Assembly (NCBI GenBank): GCA_027037705.1
Contig: JALVYZ010000117.1
Coordinates: forward strand, 1-14,293
Direction: 5' to 3'
Origin: a bacterium
GTDB taxonomy: Bacteria > DYJV01 > JALVYZ01
DNA: 14,293 nucleotides
Every line of letters begins with the position of its first letter. The stretch's first letter is position 1. The position numbers and the translations under genes were made by a program. Shown here in pieces: positions 6,734 to 14,002 of the stretch. The notes beneath the pieces were generated by a model. That model had not been told where the DNA came from, did not search any database, and saw only the letters and a list, made by a program, of their open reading frames with translations.

Positions 6734-7129
6734 ATGAGTGAAGAAAAAATTAATCAAAATTTAAGAGAATTTTTTAGGGTTGATTTAAAAATTCCTGTAT
6801 ATGTAAAGAAAATTTTTTATATAAATAAAGAAAATAGATATGCAACAACTGAATGGAAGACTTTTTTTAGCAAAGATATTAGTGGAAATGGAATTTTTTT
6901 ACTTAAAAATAATTATATTTCATTTGAAAAAGATGACTTTGTTTTAATAAAATTTGATTTAAATAATGATGATAATTATATTTATATTATTGCTCAATTG
7001 GTAAGAATAGACGAAGAGGGATATGCTTTTAGATATATTTTAGTAAATGAAAATAAAGTTGATGAAATTGTTAGAGAATTTTTAAAATTAGATTATGAAA
7101 AACATCTCAAAGAATCAAAAAACCTATGA
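6734..7129 (+). CDS. PilZ domain protein (predicted cyclic-di-GMP receptor)
   Basis: This 131-residue single-domain protein has no membrane segment. It has both halves of the cyclic-di-GMP binding signature. The RxxxR motif is REFFR (R11, R15), leading into the strand VDLKIPVYV. The second motif is DISGNG (D48, S50, G53), followed by IFLLKN. The remainder (LVRIDEEGYAFRYILV) matches the second half of the PilZ beta-barrel. With key residues intact it should bind cyclic-di-GMP and pass the signal to a partner. It lies one base after the FapA-like gene, which makes that protein the natural candidate partner; that is inference. Its end overlaps recG by 35 bases. No diguanylate cyclase or phosphodiesterase is in the window. 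Confidence 0.9.
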   Translation: MSEEKINQNLREFFRVDLKIPVYVKKIFYINKENRYATTEWKTFFSKDISGNGIFLLKNNYISFEKDDFVLIKFDLNNDDNYIYIIAQLVRIDEEGYAFRYILVNENKVDEIVREFLKLDYEKHLKESKNL

Positions 7130-9215
7130 TGAATTCTTAAGTACTTATCAAGTATTAAAAACTGATATCCAATATCTTAAAGGAATAGGTCCTAAAAGAG
7201 CATTTCTTTTAAAGTCTTATGGAATAAAAACATTTTATGATTTTTTATATTTTTTTCCGGTAAATTACTTAGATTATACAAAAATTTTGAAAGTAAAACA
7301 GACAAAAAAGGATAATTTTGCAAATTTAATTGTTTATTTTAAAGAAATTAAAGAAGTGAGATATTATACAAGAAAGATTGCTCAAGCAATTTTTTATGAT
7401 GAAACAGGAGAGATGGTTGTAAAATGGTTTAATTATAATATTTATTATTTAAAAAATTTTTTAAAAAAGGGAAAACTTTACTTCTTGTCAGGCAAAGTTT
7501 CTTATTTTAATTTTTACAAAGAAATGGTTCATCCCCATATTGAAGAAGCAGATAATTTTAAAAAGGGAATTGTTCCTGTTTATAGAGAATTTAAAAATAT
7601 TTCACAAAAAGTTATTAGAGGTGCGATAAAGAATCTACTTGATAAAATAAAAGGGAAAAATTTTGAATATATTCCTAATTTTATATTGGAAAAAGAGAAT
7701 TTGCCTAACATTTTAGAATGCTTTTTTAATTTGCATTTTCCTGATGTTAGTGAAAACATTGAGAAATTAAGAAATTTTCAATCAAAGTGGCATACAAGAT
7801 TAATCTTTGAAGAGTTTTTTTTCTTAATGTTAGCTATTGCAAAAGAAAAATTAAAAAAGGAAGAAATAATAACAGAGCCTTTGGAGTATAAAGGCTTTCT
7901 TATTGAAAAGTTTTTGAATCTATTACCATTTAAATTAACAAATGCACAAAGAAAAGTTTTAAGAGAAATATATAGTGATTTAAAGAGCAAAAGGATTATG
8001 AATAGATTAGTCCAGGGAGATGTTGGTTGTGGTAAAACTTTAGTAGCATTTATTACTTCATTGATGTTTATTGAAAATCAATATCAAGTTGCTTTTATGG
8101 CTCCAACAGAAATTTTAGCTGAACAACATTTTAAAAATTTAAAAAACCTTGCAAAAGAGTTAGATATATCAATTGCATTACTCACAGGGTCAACTAAAAA
8201 GAAAGAGAAAGACCTTATTAAAAAAGATCTTGAAAATGGCAAAATTAATATAGTTATTGGGACTCATGCACTAATTGAAGAAAATGTTAAATTTAAAAAT
8301 TTAGGGTTAAATATTATTGATGAACAACATAAATTTGGAGTTAAACAAAGATTAAGTTTGAAGTTAAAAGGAGAAAAGGTTCATACTTTGATAATGACTG
8401 CGACTCCAATACCAAGAACTTTAACATTAACTATTTATGGAGATTTAGATGTTTCTGTAATTGATGAACTCCCTCCAGGAAGGAAACCGGTAAAAACATT
8501 TTGGTTTTATGAGAAGCAGAAAGATAAATATATTCCTTTTATAAAAAAAGAACTTGAAAAGGGACGGCAAGCTTATTTTATATATCCACTTGTTGAAGAG
8601 TCTGATAAATTAGATTTAAAAGATGTAATAAAAATGAAAGATGAACTTCAAAATATATTTGAGGAGTTTAAAGTTGAAATGCTTCATGGAAAAATGAAAC
8701 CTTATGAAAAAGAAAAAATAATGGAAGATTTTAAAAATAAAAAAATTGATATTTTAGCATCAACAACTGTGATTGAGGTAGGAGTAGATGTTCCAAATGC
8801 AACAGTTATGGTAATTGAAAATGCTGAAAGATTTGGACTTGCACAACTTCATCAATTGAGAGGGAGAGTAGGGAGGGGAGCATCTCAGTCTTATTGTTTT
8901 TTGATTTCTTCTAATAGAATTAGTGATATTGCAAAAGAGAGATTAAAAATAATGTGCCAAACAAATGATGGTTTTAAAATTTCAGAGAAAGATTTAAAAA
9001 TTAGAGGACCAGGAGAGTTTTTAGGCACAAAACAGTCAGGGTTGCCAGAATTTAAATTTGCTGATATTATAAGAGACTATAAGGTCTTATTAAAAGCAAA
9101 AGATAGAGCATTTGAACTTATCAAAATTGATCCAGAATTTGAAAAATTCCCTGAATTAAAAAAGATGTTTCAAGATTTTTTTGAAGAAAAAACTATTTTG
9201 GTAGAAACAGGATGA
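7095..9215 (+). CDS. recG: ATP-dependent DNA helicase RecG
   Basis: RecG remodels stalled replication forks and branch-migrates Holliday junctions. The 706-residue product is of normal length. The N-terminal wedge/OB region holds LKGIGPKRAFLLKSYGI and FFPVNYLDYTKI. Walker A is GDVGCGKT (308-315). Motif II is DEQHKFGVKQR from residue 409, where many homologues have DEQHRFG. Motif III is TATPIPRTLT. The motif V-VI region reads TTVIEVGVDVPNA, then ERFGLAQLHQLRGRVGRG. The RecG-specific C-terminal region reads SEKDLKIRGPGEFLGTKQSG, the TRG-like helical hairpin that couples ATP use to fork movement. The ATG lies 35 bases inside the PilZ gene with only a weak ribosome binding site, so coupling is likely, and I see no better in-frame start before the conserved part. 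The stop shares ATGA with the next gene. Confidence 0.97.
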   Translation: MKNISKNQKTYDEFLSTYQVLKTDIQYLKGIGPKRAFLLKSYGIKTFYDFLYFFPVNYLDYTKILKVKQTKKDNFANLIVYFKEIKEVRYYTRKIAQAIFYDETGEMVVKWFNYNIYYLKNFLKKGKLYFLSGKVSYFNFYKEMVHPHIEEADNFKKGIVPVYREFKNISQKVIRGAIKNLLDKIKGKNFEYIPNFILEKENLPNILECFFNLHFPDVSENIEKLRNFQSKWHTRLIFEEFFFLMLAIAKEKLKKEEIITEPLEYKGFLIEKFLNLLPFKLTNAQRKVLREIYSDLKSKRIMNRLVQGDVGCGKTLVAFITSLMFIENQYQVAFMAPTEILAEQHFKNLKNLAKELDISIALLTGSTKKKEKDLIKKDLENGKINIVIGTHALIEENVKFKNLGLNIIDEQHKFGVKQRLSLKLKGEKVHTLIMTATPIPRTLTLTIYGDLDVSVIDELPPGRKPVKTFWFYEKQKDKYIPFIKKELEKGRQAYFIYPLVEESDKLDLKDVIKMKDELQNIFEEFKVEMLHGKMKPYEKEKIMEDFKNKKIDILASTTVIEVGVDVPNATVMVIENAERFGLAQLHQLRGRVGRGASQSYCFLISSNRISDIAKERLKIMCQTNDGFKISEKDLKIRGPGEFLGTKQSGLPEFKFADIIRDYKVLLKAKDRAFELIKIDPEFEKFPELKKMFQDFFEEKTILVETG

Positions 9216-9985
9216 TTGCTGTCATTGGTGATATTCATGGAGAATTTTATTGTTTTGAAAAACTTATAAATAAAATTATAAAAAAATATGAAATCAGAGA
9301 ATTTATATTAATTGGAGATTTAATTGATAGAGGACCATACAGTAAAGAAGTTTTGGATTTTGCAATTGAATTAAAAAAAGATTATAATTTAATTTTAATT
9401 CTTGGAAATCATGAGGATATGATGTTAGATTATATTTTTAAAGAGAAAAGATATGGGGAAGGTGTATGGTTTTCAAATAATGGAGACAAAACAGTAAAGT
9501 CTTTTTCTGAAGTTTTATATAATAATATCTATTTTGAATATGAGGATATAAGTGAAGAGTTAAAAATAATAAGTGAAAAAGAGATAGATTTTTTAACTGA
9601 ATCAAAGTTATTTTACGAGATTGTGATAAATGATAAAAAATATTTTTTTTCTCATGCAGGAATAGAATTTCCTGATATTTCCCCATATAATCAACTTGAT
9701 TATGTTAAAGATGAATTTTATAAAAGAATAAAACATCCATATTTATGGGCAAGAGAAGTTGATAATTTTACAAAAAAAATTGATAATTTTATTTTTGTGC
9801 ATGGTCATACTCCAGTGATATATCTTAAACAAGCAAAGATAGGTGAAGCTTTTATTAATAAAGACAGAAATGGAGAAATTATTTCAATAAATATTGATAC
9901 TGGTTGCGTTTATGGTGGACCATTAACTGCTATGTTAATAAATGAAAGTGGAGATTTTATTTTCGAGCAGGAAAAATGGAAATAG
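9212..9985 (+). CDS. PPP-type serine/threonine phosphatase or ApaH-like metallophosphatase
   Basis: This 257-residue calcineurin-like phosphoesterase has all metal-binding blocks: GDIHG (6-10), GDLIDRGP (35-42), GNHED (65-69), SHAG with H148, and HGHT with H197 and H199. The GDLIDRGP form and the downstream IDTGCVYGGPLTAMLI put it in the PPP family with bacterial protein phosphatases and ApaH/PrpE-type dinucleoside tetraphosphatases. The sequence does not tell protein phosphatase from Ap4A hydrolase. It should be a cytosolic enzyme with two metal ions. It begins at an ATG overlapping the recG stop by four bases, and its end overlaps trmL by 10 bases. The HIT gene earlier in the operon could act on related dinucleotides. 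Superfamily sure, substrate unsure. Confidence 0.9.
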   Translation: MIAVIGDIHGEFYCFEKLINKIIKKYEIREFILIGDLIDRGPYSKEVLDFAIELKKDYNLILILGNHEDMMLDYIFKEKRYGEGVWFSNNGDKTVKSFSEVLYNNIYFEYEDISEELKIISEKEIDFLTESKLFYEIVINDKKYFFSHAGIEFPDISPYNQLDYVKDEFYKRIKHPYLWAREVDNFTKKIDNFIFVHGHTPVIYLKQAKIGEAFINKDRNGEIISINIDTGCVYGGPLTAMLINESGDFIFEQEKWK

Positions 9986-10434
9986 CGCTATTTGAACCTT
10001 TAATTCCCCAAAATAGTGGAAATATTGCAAGATTGTGTGCAGCAACAAATTCAAATTTACATTTTATTGGGAAATTAGGATTTTCTCTTTCTGACAAATA
10101 TTTAAAAAGAGCAGGTCTTGATTATTGGAACTATGTAAGATATTTTGTATGGAAAGACTTTTATGATTTTTTTGAAAATTTTAAAAGTAGAAAAATATAT
10201 ATTGCTACAAGTAAGGGAAATGTTATTTATTCAGAAGTAAAATATTCATTGAATGATGTATTGTTGTTTGGAAATGAAGTAGAAGGATTGCCTCCTGAAA
10301 TAATGAAAATGTTTCCAGAGGATGTAAAAATTAAAATTCCATTTGTAAATGTAAGGTGTCTTAATCTTGCAAATTCAGTTAGTATAATTCTTTATGAAGC
10401 TTTTAGACAAAATAATTTTAAAGGATTGATTTAA
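9976..10434 (+). CDS. trmL: tRNA (cytidine(34)-2'-O)-methyltransferase, TrmL/YibK family
   Basis: This SPOUT-class methyltransferase 2'-O-methylates the wobble base (C34 or cmnm5U34) of leucine tRNAs in known members. The 152-residue length is the minimal TrmL form, without an extra RNA-binding domain. Motif 1 is PQNSGNIARLCAATNSNLHFI (11-31). Motif 2 is LLFGNEVEGLP (96-106), carrying the trefoil-knot SAM site. Motif 3 is NVRCLNLANSVSIILYEAFRQ (125-145), where the knot closes. The ATG lies inside the end of the phosphatase gene, with AGGAAAA just upstream. The stop shares one base with the mnmE start (TAATG). Pairing with MnmE is functionally apt, since MnmE helps make the cmnm5U34 on which TrmL can act. 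Confidence 0.93.
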   Translation: MEIALFEPLIPQNSGNIARLCAATNSNLHFIGKLGFSLSDKYLKRAGLDYWNYVRYFVWKDFYDFFENFKSRKIYIATSKGNVIYSEVKYSLNDVLLFGNEVEGLPPEIMKMFPEDVKIKIPFVNVRCLNLANSVSIILYEAFRQNNFKGLI

Positions 10435-11762
10435 TGGCTGATACAATATGTGCTATATCAACTCCAATAGGTATTGGTGGTATTGCAATTATTAGGGTAA
10501 GTGGTGAAGATTCAGTTGATATTGTAAAAAAAATTTTTAAATTTCCGGAAAAAGTTGAATCACATAGAATCTACTATGGACATATTATTTATGAATATGA
10601 AATAATTGATGAAGTCTTAGTAACAGTTATGCTTGCTCCAAAAAGTTATACAAGAGAAAATGTTGTAGAAATAAACTGTCACGGTGGATATATTGTTGCC
10701 AAAAAAATTTTAGAAATATTATTAAAAATTGGTGCAAGATTAGCAGAGCCTGGGGAATTTACAAAAAGAGCATTTATTAATGGAAGAATAGATTTAATTC
10801 AAGCTGAAGCTGTTGTTAATGTAATAAATTCTAAAAGTGAAGTTGCTCTAAAAATCTTTGAGAAGCAATTAAAAGGTGAGACGAGAAGAAGAATAGAAGA
10901 TTTAAAAGAAAATTTTATAGAAATTTCATCATATTTAGAGAGTTATATTGATTTTGATGAAGATGTTGATGACATAGATTTAAATAGAATTAAAGTTCAG
11001 TTAAAAAAATTATATGAAAAAATTGTTGAAATTATAGATAATTATGAAAAAGTTAAAAATTTCATTGAAGGTGTAAATATTGTAATCGCTGGAGCTCCAA
11101 ATTCAGGGAAATCTTCTTTATTAAACTATTTTTTAAAAACTAACAGAGCAATTATTAGTGAAATACCAGGAACAACAAGAGATACCATTGAAGAAGAAAT
11201 CTTTTTTAAAAATTTTCCTGTTAAATTAATTGATACAGCAGGGATAAGGGAAACAGAAGATATAATTGAAAAGGAAGGAGTTAAAAGAACTTTTGATAAA
11301 TTGGAAGATGCAGATATTGTAATATATCTTTATGATATTGAAAAAGGGTTAGACGATTATGAGGTAGATTTAATTAAAAAATTAAAAAATGAAAAAAAAA
11401 TAATTGTATGTGCAAACAAAATTGATAAAGTTGAAAATATAAATATTTCAAAAGAGATACTTCCAATTTCAGTAAAAAAGAATATAAATCTTAATATACT
11501 TGAAGATAAGATAGTTAAATTGTTAGAAGACAATAGTTTAACTGATGACAGTCTTTTAATTACAAATATTCGTCAAAAGAAAATTTTTGAAAATATAAAA
11601 AATATTTTAGAAAGAGTTTTAAATAGCTTTCAAAATTACTATATTGATATGCTTGCAGTAGAAATCAGAGAGATTTTGAATGAAATTGGAAAATTAACTG
11701 GTGAAATAACTACAGAAGATATTTTAGACAATATTTTTTCTCAATTTTGTATAGGAAAATAG
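10434..11762 (+). CDS. mnmE: tRNA uridine-5-carboxymethylaminomethyl(34) GTPase MnmE
   Basis: MnmE acts with MnmG to build the 5-carboxymethylaminomethyl group on U34 of tRNAs, using folate and GTP. The 442-residue product has the N-terminal folate-binding domain (TICAISTPIGIGGIAIIRVSG, and the helix motif NGRIDLIQAEAV). An inserted GTPase domain holds G1 GAPNSGKS (220-227), G2 PGTTRDT, G3 DTAGIRE and G4 NKID. A helical domain follows, and the protein ends in FCIGK, the C-terminal motif with the conserved cysteine. It follows trmL with a one-base overlap and a Shine-Dalgarno AAAGGA 8 bases before the ATG. It is the last gene of the eight-gene plus-strand series. The jag, yidC and mnmG genes often found beside mnmE are absent within this window. 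Confidence 0.97.
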   Translation: MADTICAISTPIGIGGIAIIRVSGEDSVDIVKKIFKFPEKVESHRIYYGHIIYEYEIIDEVLVTVMLAPKSYTRENVVEINCHGGYIVAKKILEILLKIGARLAEPGEFTKRAFINGRIDLIQAEAVVNVINSKSEVALKIFEKQLKGETRRRIEDLKENFIEISSYLESYIDFDEDVDDIDLNRIKVQLKKLYEKIVEIIDNYEKVKNFIEGVNIVIAGAPNSGKSSLLNYFLKTNRAIISEIPGTTRDTIEEEIFFKNFPVKLIDTAGIRETEDIIEKEGVKRTFDKLEDADIVIYLYDIEKGLDDYEVDLIKKLKNEKKIIVCANKIDKVENINISKEILPISVKKNINLNILEDKIVKLLEDNSLTDDSLLITNIRQKKIFENIKNILERVLNSFQNYYIDMLAVEIREILNEIGKLTGEITTEDILDNIFSQFCIGK

Positions 11763-11774
11763 TATTTTAGATAT

Positions 11775-11794
11775 TTTTCTTGAGAAAATTTTTT
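11775..11794 (+). terminator. Possible weak terminator after mnmE
   Basis: A five-base-pair stem (TTTTC at 11775-11779 with GAAAA at 11784-11788, loop TTGA) is followed by six T (11789-11794). Only one pair is G-C, so the hairpin is weak. Its position in the 66-base gap between mnmE and the FabK-like gene is right for the end of the long operon. Confidence 0.3.
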
Positions 11795-11828
11795 AATTAT
11801 GCAAATAGCCTAAAGAGGTGTTTTTGAA

Positions 11829-12758
11829 ATGAAATTCCCTAAATTAAAAATTGGCAATTTAAAACCAGAATTCCCGATTATACAAGGGGGGATGGCTGTA
11901 AAAGTTTCAGATCATAAATTAGCTGCTGCTGTTGCAAATGAAGGTGGAATTGGAATAATTGCTGGTAGTGCTTTATCTAAAGAAGAATTAGTAGATGAAA
12001 TTAAAAAAGCAAGGAAATTAACAAATGGTATTATTGGTGTAAATATAATGTTTGCAGTTAATAATTTTATTGACCTTGCAAATTCAGCAATAGAAGCAGG
12101 TATTGATTTAATAATTTCTGGAGCAGGTTTTTCGAGAGACATATTTGGATGGTGTAAAAAAGCTGGAATTCCTTTTGTCCCAATTGTTTCATCATTAAAA
12201 TTAGCAAAGATTTCAGAAAGGTTAGGGGCTTCTGCAATTGTTGTTGAAGGTGGAAATGCAGGTGGACATTTGGGTACAGATAGAGATAGCTGGGGGATCG
12301 TGAAAGAAATTAAAGAAAATGTTAATATCCCAGTAATTGGAGCTGGTGGTGTTATAGATAAAAATGATATGAAAAGAATGTTTGAGCTTGGCTTAGATGG
12401 GGTTCAAATGGGGTCAAGATTTTTAGCAACTGAGGAATCAAATGTAGCAGACAATTTTAAAGAATTAGTGGTTAATTTAAAAAAGGAAGATATTGTTACT
12501 ATAATTAGTTCTGTCGGATTACCTGCAAATGCAATAAAAACGCCTCTTGCAGAAAAAATATTAAATAATAATCCTCCTAAACCTGAAAGATGTGTTAAAT
12601 GTTTAAAGGCATGTTCTCATAGTTTTTGTATTTTTAATGCCTTAAATAAAGCAAGGGAAGGCGATTATGAAAATGGTTTATTTTTTGTTGGTAAAGAAGC
12701 ATACAGGATTAAAGAAATTTTAACTGTTAAAGAGATTTTTGAGAAGTTTTTTTCTTAA
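11829..12758 (+). CDS. Nitronate monooxygenase/FabK-like flavoprotein with a C-terminal four-cysteine cluster
   Basis: This 309-residue TIM-barrel FMN enzyme belongs to the 2-nitropropane dioxygenase/FabK family. Family parts are PIIQGGMAVKVS near the start, GVNIMF, VVEGGNAGGHLG (138-149, the flavin-site Gly-rich block with H147), PVIGAGGVID and GVQMGSRFLAT. The reaction could be nitronate oxidation or enoyl-ACP reduction (FabK), and sequence alone does not decide. C255, C258, C262 and C267 (CVKCLKACSHSFC) form a tight cysteine group followed by a helical tail ending GLFFVGKEAYRIKEI. I do not recall this from classical FabK, and it could bind an iron-sulfur cluster or zinc. A Shine-Dalgarno AGAGGTG lies about 9 bases ahead of the ATG. 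It follows mnmE by 66 bases, with no convincing promoter seen, and overlaps the opposing methylase gene by 32 bases at the 3' end. Confidence 0.9.
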   Translation: MKFPKLKIGNLKPEFPIIQGGMAVKVSDHKLAAAVANEGGIGIIAGSALSKEELVDEIKKARKLTNGIIGVNIMFAVNNFIDLANSAIEAGIDLIISGAGFSRDIFGWCKKAGIPFVPIVSSLKLAKISERLGASAIVVEGGNAGGHLGTDRDSWGIVKEIKENVNIPVIGAGGVIDKNDMKRMFELGLDGVQMGSRFLATEESNVADNFKELVVNLKKEDIVTIISSVGLPANAIKTPLAEKILNNNPPKPERCVKCLKACSHSFCIFNALNKAREGDYENGLFFVGKEAYRIKEILTVKEIFEKFFS

Positions 12759-13482
12759 TTTTATATTCTTCAACTTTTTTATTCCACCATTTAATTTTTA
12801 ATTGCATTTCTGAATAAGGTGTAATTATTATTAATGATAACTTTTCATCTATATTTAAGTTTTTATATGGAAAGTTTTTTAAAGAAAATGAATAAATCCT
12901 TTCTTCACTCATTGCAAGTTTGCTGCCAATATGGATCATAGCATTATCTTCATAAATATCTTTTAATTCATTAACAATTTTATCAATTGGAATGTCATTC
13001 ATAAAAATTATTAATACAGTGTTTTTATCAGTATAGCTTTTTAATTCAAAATTTCCAACTCTCTCTTTTAAAATTTTTGTGCTTATAATTGTAACTTTAT
13101 GAACGAGTGAGTGTGAGTTTAAAATATAATGTAACTTTGATGCAAAATAGTTTAATGTCCCTACTCCAGGAATAATTTCAATTTTATCTTTATAGTAACT
13201 TAGAAAAACAGAATATGGAGAAAATATTGCAATATCACCTGGTACTAAAAAACAAACTTTTTTGTTAGAGTTTATAGCTTTATCAATAAGTGCTGTAATT
13301 TCTTCAAATTTTAAAGAAAATGCTTCATATATCTCTCTATTTTTTAATAAGTTTTTAAATAAGATATTATATGGCTTAAAATAGAAAACAATATCAGAAT
13401 TGTCTAAGACTTCTTTGCCCTTTAAAGTAAGAAGGCCCGGATCACCGGGCCCTGCACTAACAAAGTGGATTCTGGAACTCAT
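12727..13482 (-). CDS. Tetrapyrrole (corrin/porphyrin) methylase family protein
   Basis: This 251-residue protein has the class III SAM-dependent methyltransferase fold used by precorrin and cobalt-precorrin methylases. The glycine-rich GPGDPGLLTLKG (11-22) is the family's first motif. VPGDIAIFSP takes the place of the usual G-G-D-P block, and IEIIPGVGTLNYFA matches the PG(V/I) block that follows. A hydrophobic strand (NTVLIIFM) and GSKLAMSEERIYSFSL correspond to the remaining blocks. The divergent second block means the substrate is not clear: CbiF/CobM- or CbiL-like activity is plausible, and loss of activity is possible. No other cobalamin or heme gene is present. It starts 3 bases after the FKBP stop, without a clear ribosome binding site, so it is probably coupled to it. 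Its tail is lysine-rich. Confidence 0.8.
   Translation of the reverse strand: MSSRIHFVSAGPGDPGLLTLKGKEVLDNSDIVFYFKPYNILFKNLLKNREIYEAFSLKFEEITALIDKAINSNKKVCFLVPGDIAIFSPYSVFLSYYKDKIEIIPGVGTLNYFASKLHYILNSHSLVHKVTIISTKILKERVGNFELKSYTDKNTVLIIFMNDIPIDKIVNELKDIYEDNAMIHIGSKLAMSEERIYSFSLKNFPYKNLNIDEKLSLIIITPYSEMQLKIKWWNKKVEEYKIKKKTSQKSL
13434..13451. repeat. GC-rich perfect inverted repeat at the start of the methylase gene
   Basis: GGCCCGG (13434-13440) and CCGGGCC (13445-13451) form a perfect seven-base-pair stem with a four-base loop (ATCA on the plus strand). It encodes part of the conserved GPGDPG motif near the methylase N-terminus. It is the most GC-rich spot in a strongly AT-rich window. The minus strand has TTCTTACTTT after the stem, a poor terminator tail. 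Confidence 0.8.
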
Positions 13483-13485
13483 TTT

Positions 13486-13914
13486 TTAAGCTATTTCAAC
13501 AAGTTTTATCTGAAAATTCAGGTTCTCACCTGCTAATGGATGATTTGCATCAAGTATAATAGTATCTCCTTGAATTTCTTTAACCTTTACAACTACAGTA
13601 TTGCCATTTTTTAACTGTAAGCTAAAAAATTCTCCAACTTTAGGTTCAACACCTTCAGGAAAATAATTTTTTTCTACTGGAAAACATAAATCTTCTCTGT
13701 AATCTCCATATGCATTTTCTGATTTAATTTTTACTTCAGCAGATTGTCCAGGCTCTAAACCTTTTACTGCATTTTCAAAATCAGGTAAAACTTCTCCAGA
13801 ACCAATTGTAAATTCAAATGGCTCCTGACCTTCTGTTGAATCAAAAACAGAACCATTTTCAAGAGTCCCAGTATAGTGAACTTTCACTTTGTCTCCTTCT
13901 TTTGCTGCTACCAT
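13486..13914 (-). CDS. FKBP-type peptidyl-prolyl isomerase, SlyD-like
   Basis: This 142-residue cytosolic prolyl isomerase and folding helper is of the SlyD type. The FKBP core has KVHYTGTLENGSVFDST (11-27) with Y14 and D25 in the active site, and the GSGEVLPDFENAVKGLEPGQ block. The insert-in-flap chaperone domain occupies about 70-122. The core closes with LDANHPLAGENLNFQIKLVEI. There is no histidine-rich metal-binding tail as in E. coli SlyD, so a nickel role is not suggested. The ribosome binding site AAAGGAG (13921-13927) is well placed. It is the first gene of a pair with the methylase gene. A TATAAT at 13943-13948 may be its -10 box. Confidence 0.95.
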   Translation of the reverse strand: MVAAKEGDKVKVHYTGTLENGSVFDSTEGQEPFEFTIGSGEVLPDFENAVKGLEPGQSAEVKIKSENAYGDYREDLCFPVEKNYFPEGVEPKVGEFFSLQLKNGNTVVVKVKEIQGDTIILDANHPLAGENLNFQIKLVEIA

Positions 13915-13942
13915 AAACTTCTCCTTTCTCTAAAAAATAATC

Positions 13943-13948
13943 ATTATA
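13943..13948 (-). promoter_or_regulatory. Candidate -10 box of the FKBP gene
   Basis: A perfect TATAAT on the minus strand lies 28 bases before the FKBP start codon and upstream of its ribosome binding site. A TTGACT (13971-13976) lies 22 bases further up, which is longer than the usual 17, so I do not claim it as the -35. Confidence 0.45.
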
Positions 13949-13965
13949 ACTTACCTAATAAAATG

Positions 13966-14002
13966 AAAAAAGTCAATTAATATTATTTATTTTATTAAAT
14001 TG
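13966..14002 (-). terminator. Possible terminator of the response regulator gene
   Basis: On the minus strand CAATTTAATA (13993-14002, spanning the stop codon) can pair with TATTAATTG (13974-13982), giving a nine-base-pair stem with one bulged T. Six T (13966-13971) follow two bases later. The stem is almost all A-T and so weak, but the position directly after the stop codon fits. Confidence 0.4.

Noticed and set aside
7778-7990. Open frame on the minus strand opposite recG
   Set aside because: It lies wholly within recG and shows no domain.
9438-9686. Open frame on the minus strand opposite the metallophosphatase gene
   Set aside because: Its composition is that of a reverse-complement shadow and no motif is present.
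11912-12142. Open frame on the minus strand opposite the FabK-like gene
   Set aside because: It is antisense to the conserved barrel region and has no independent evidence.
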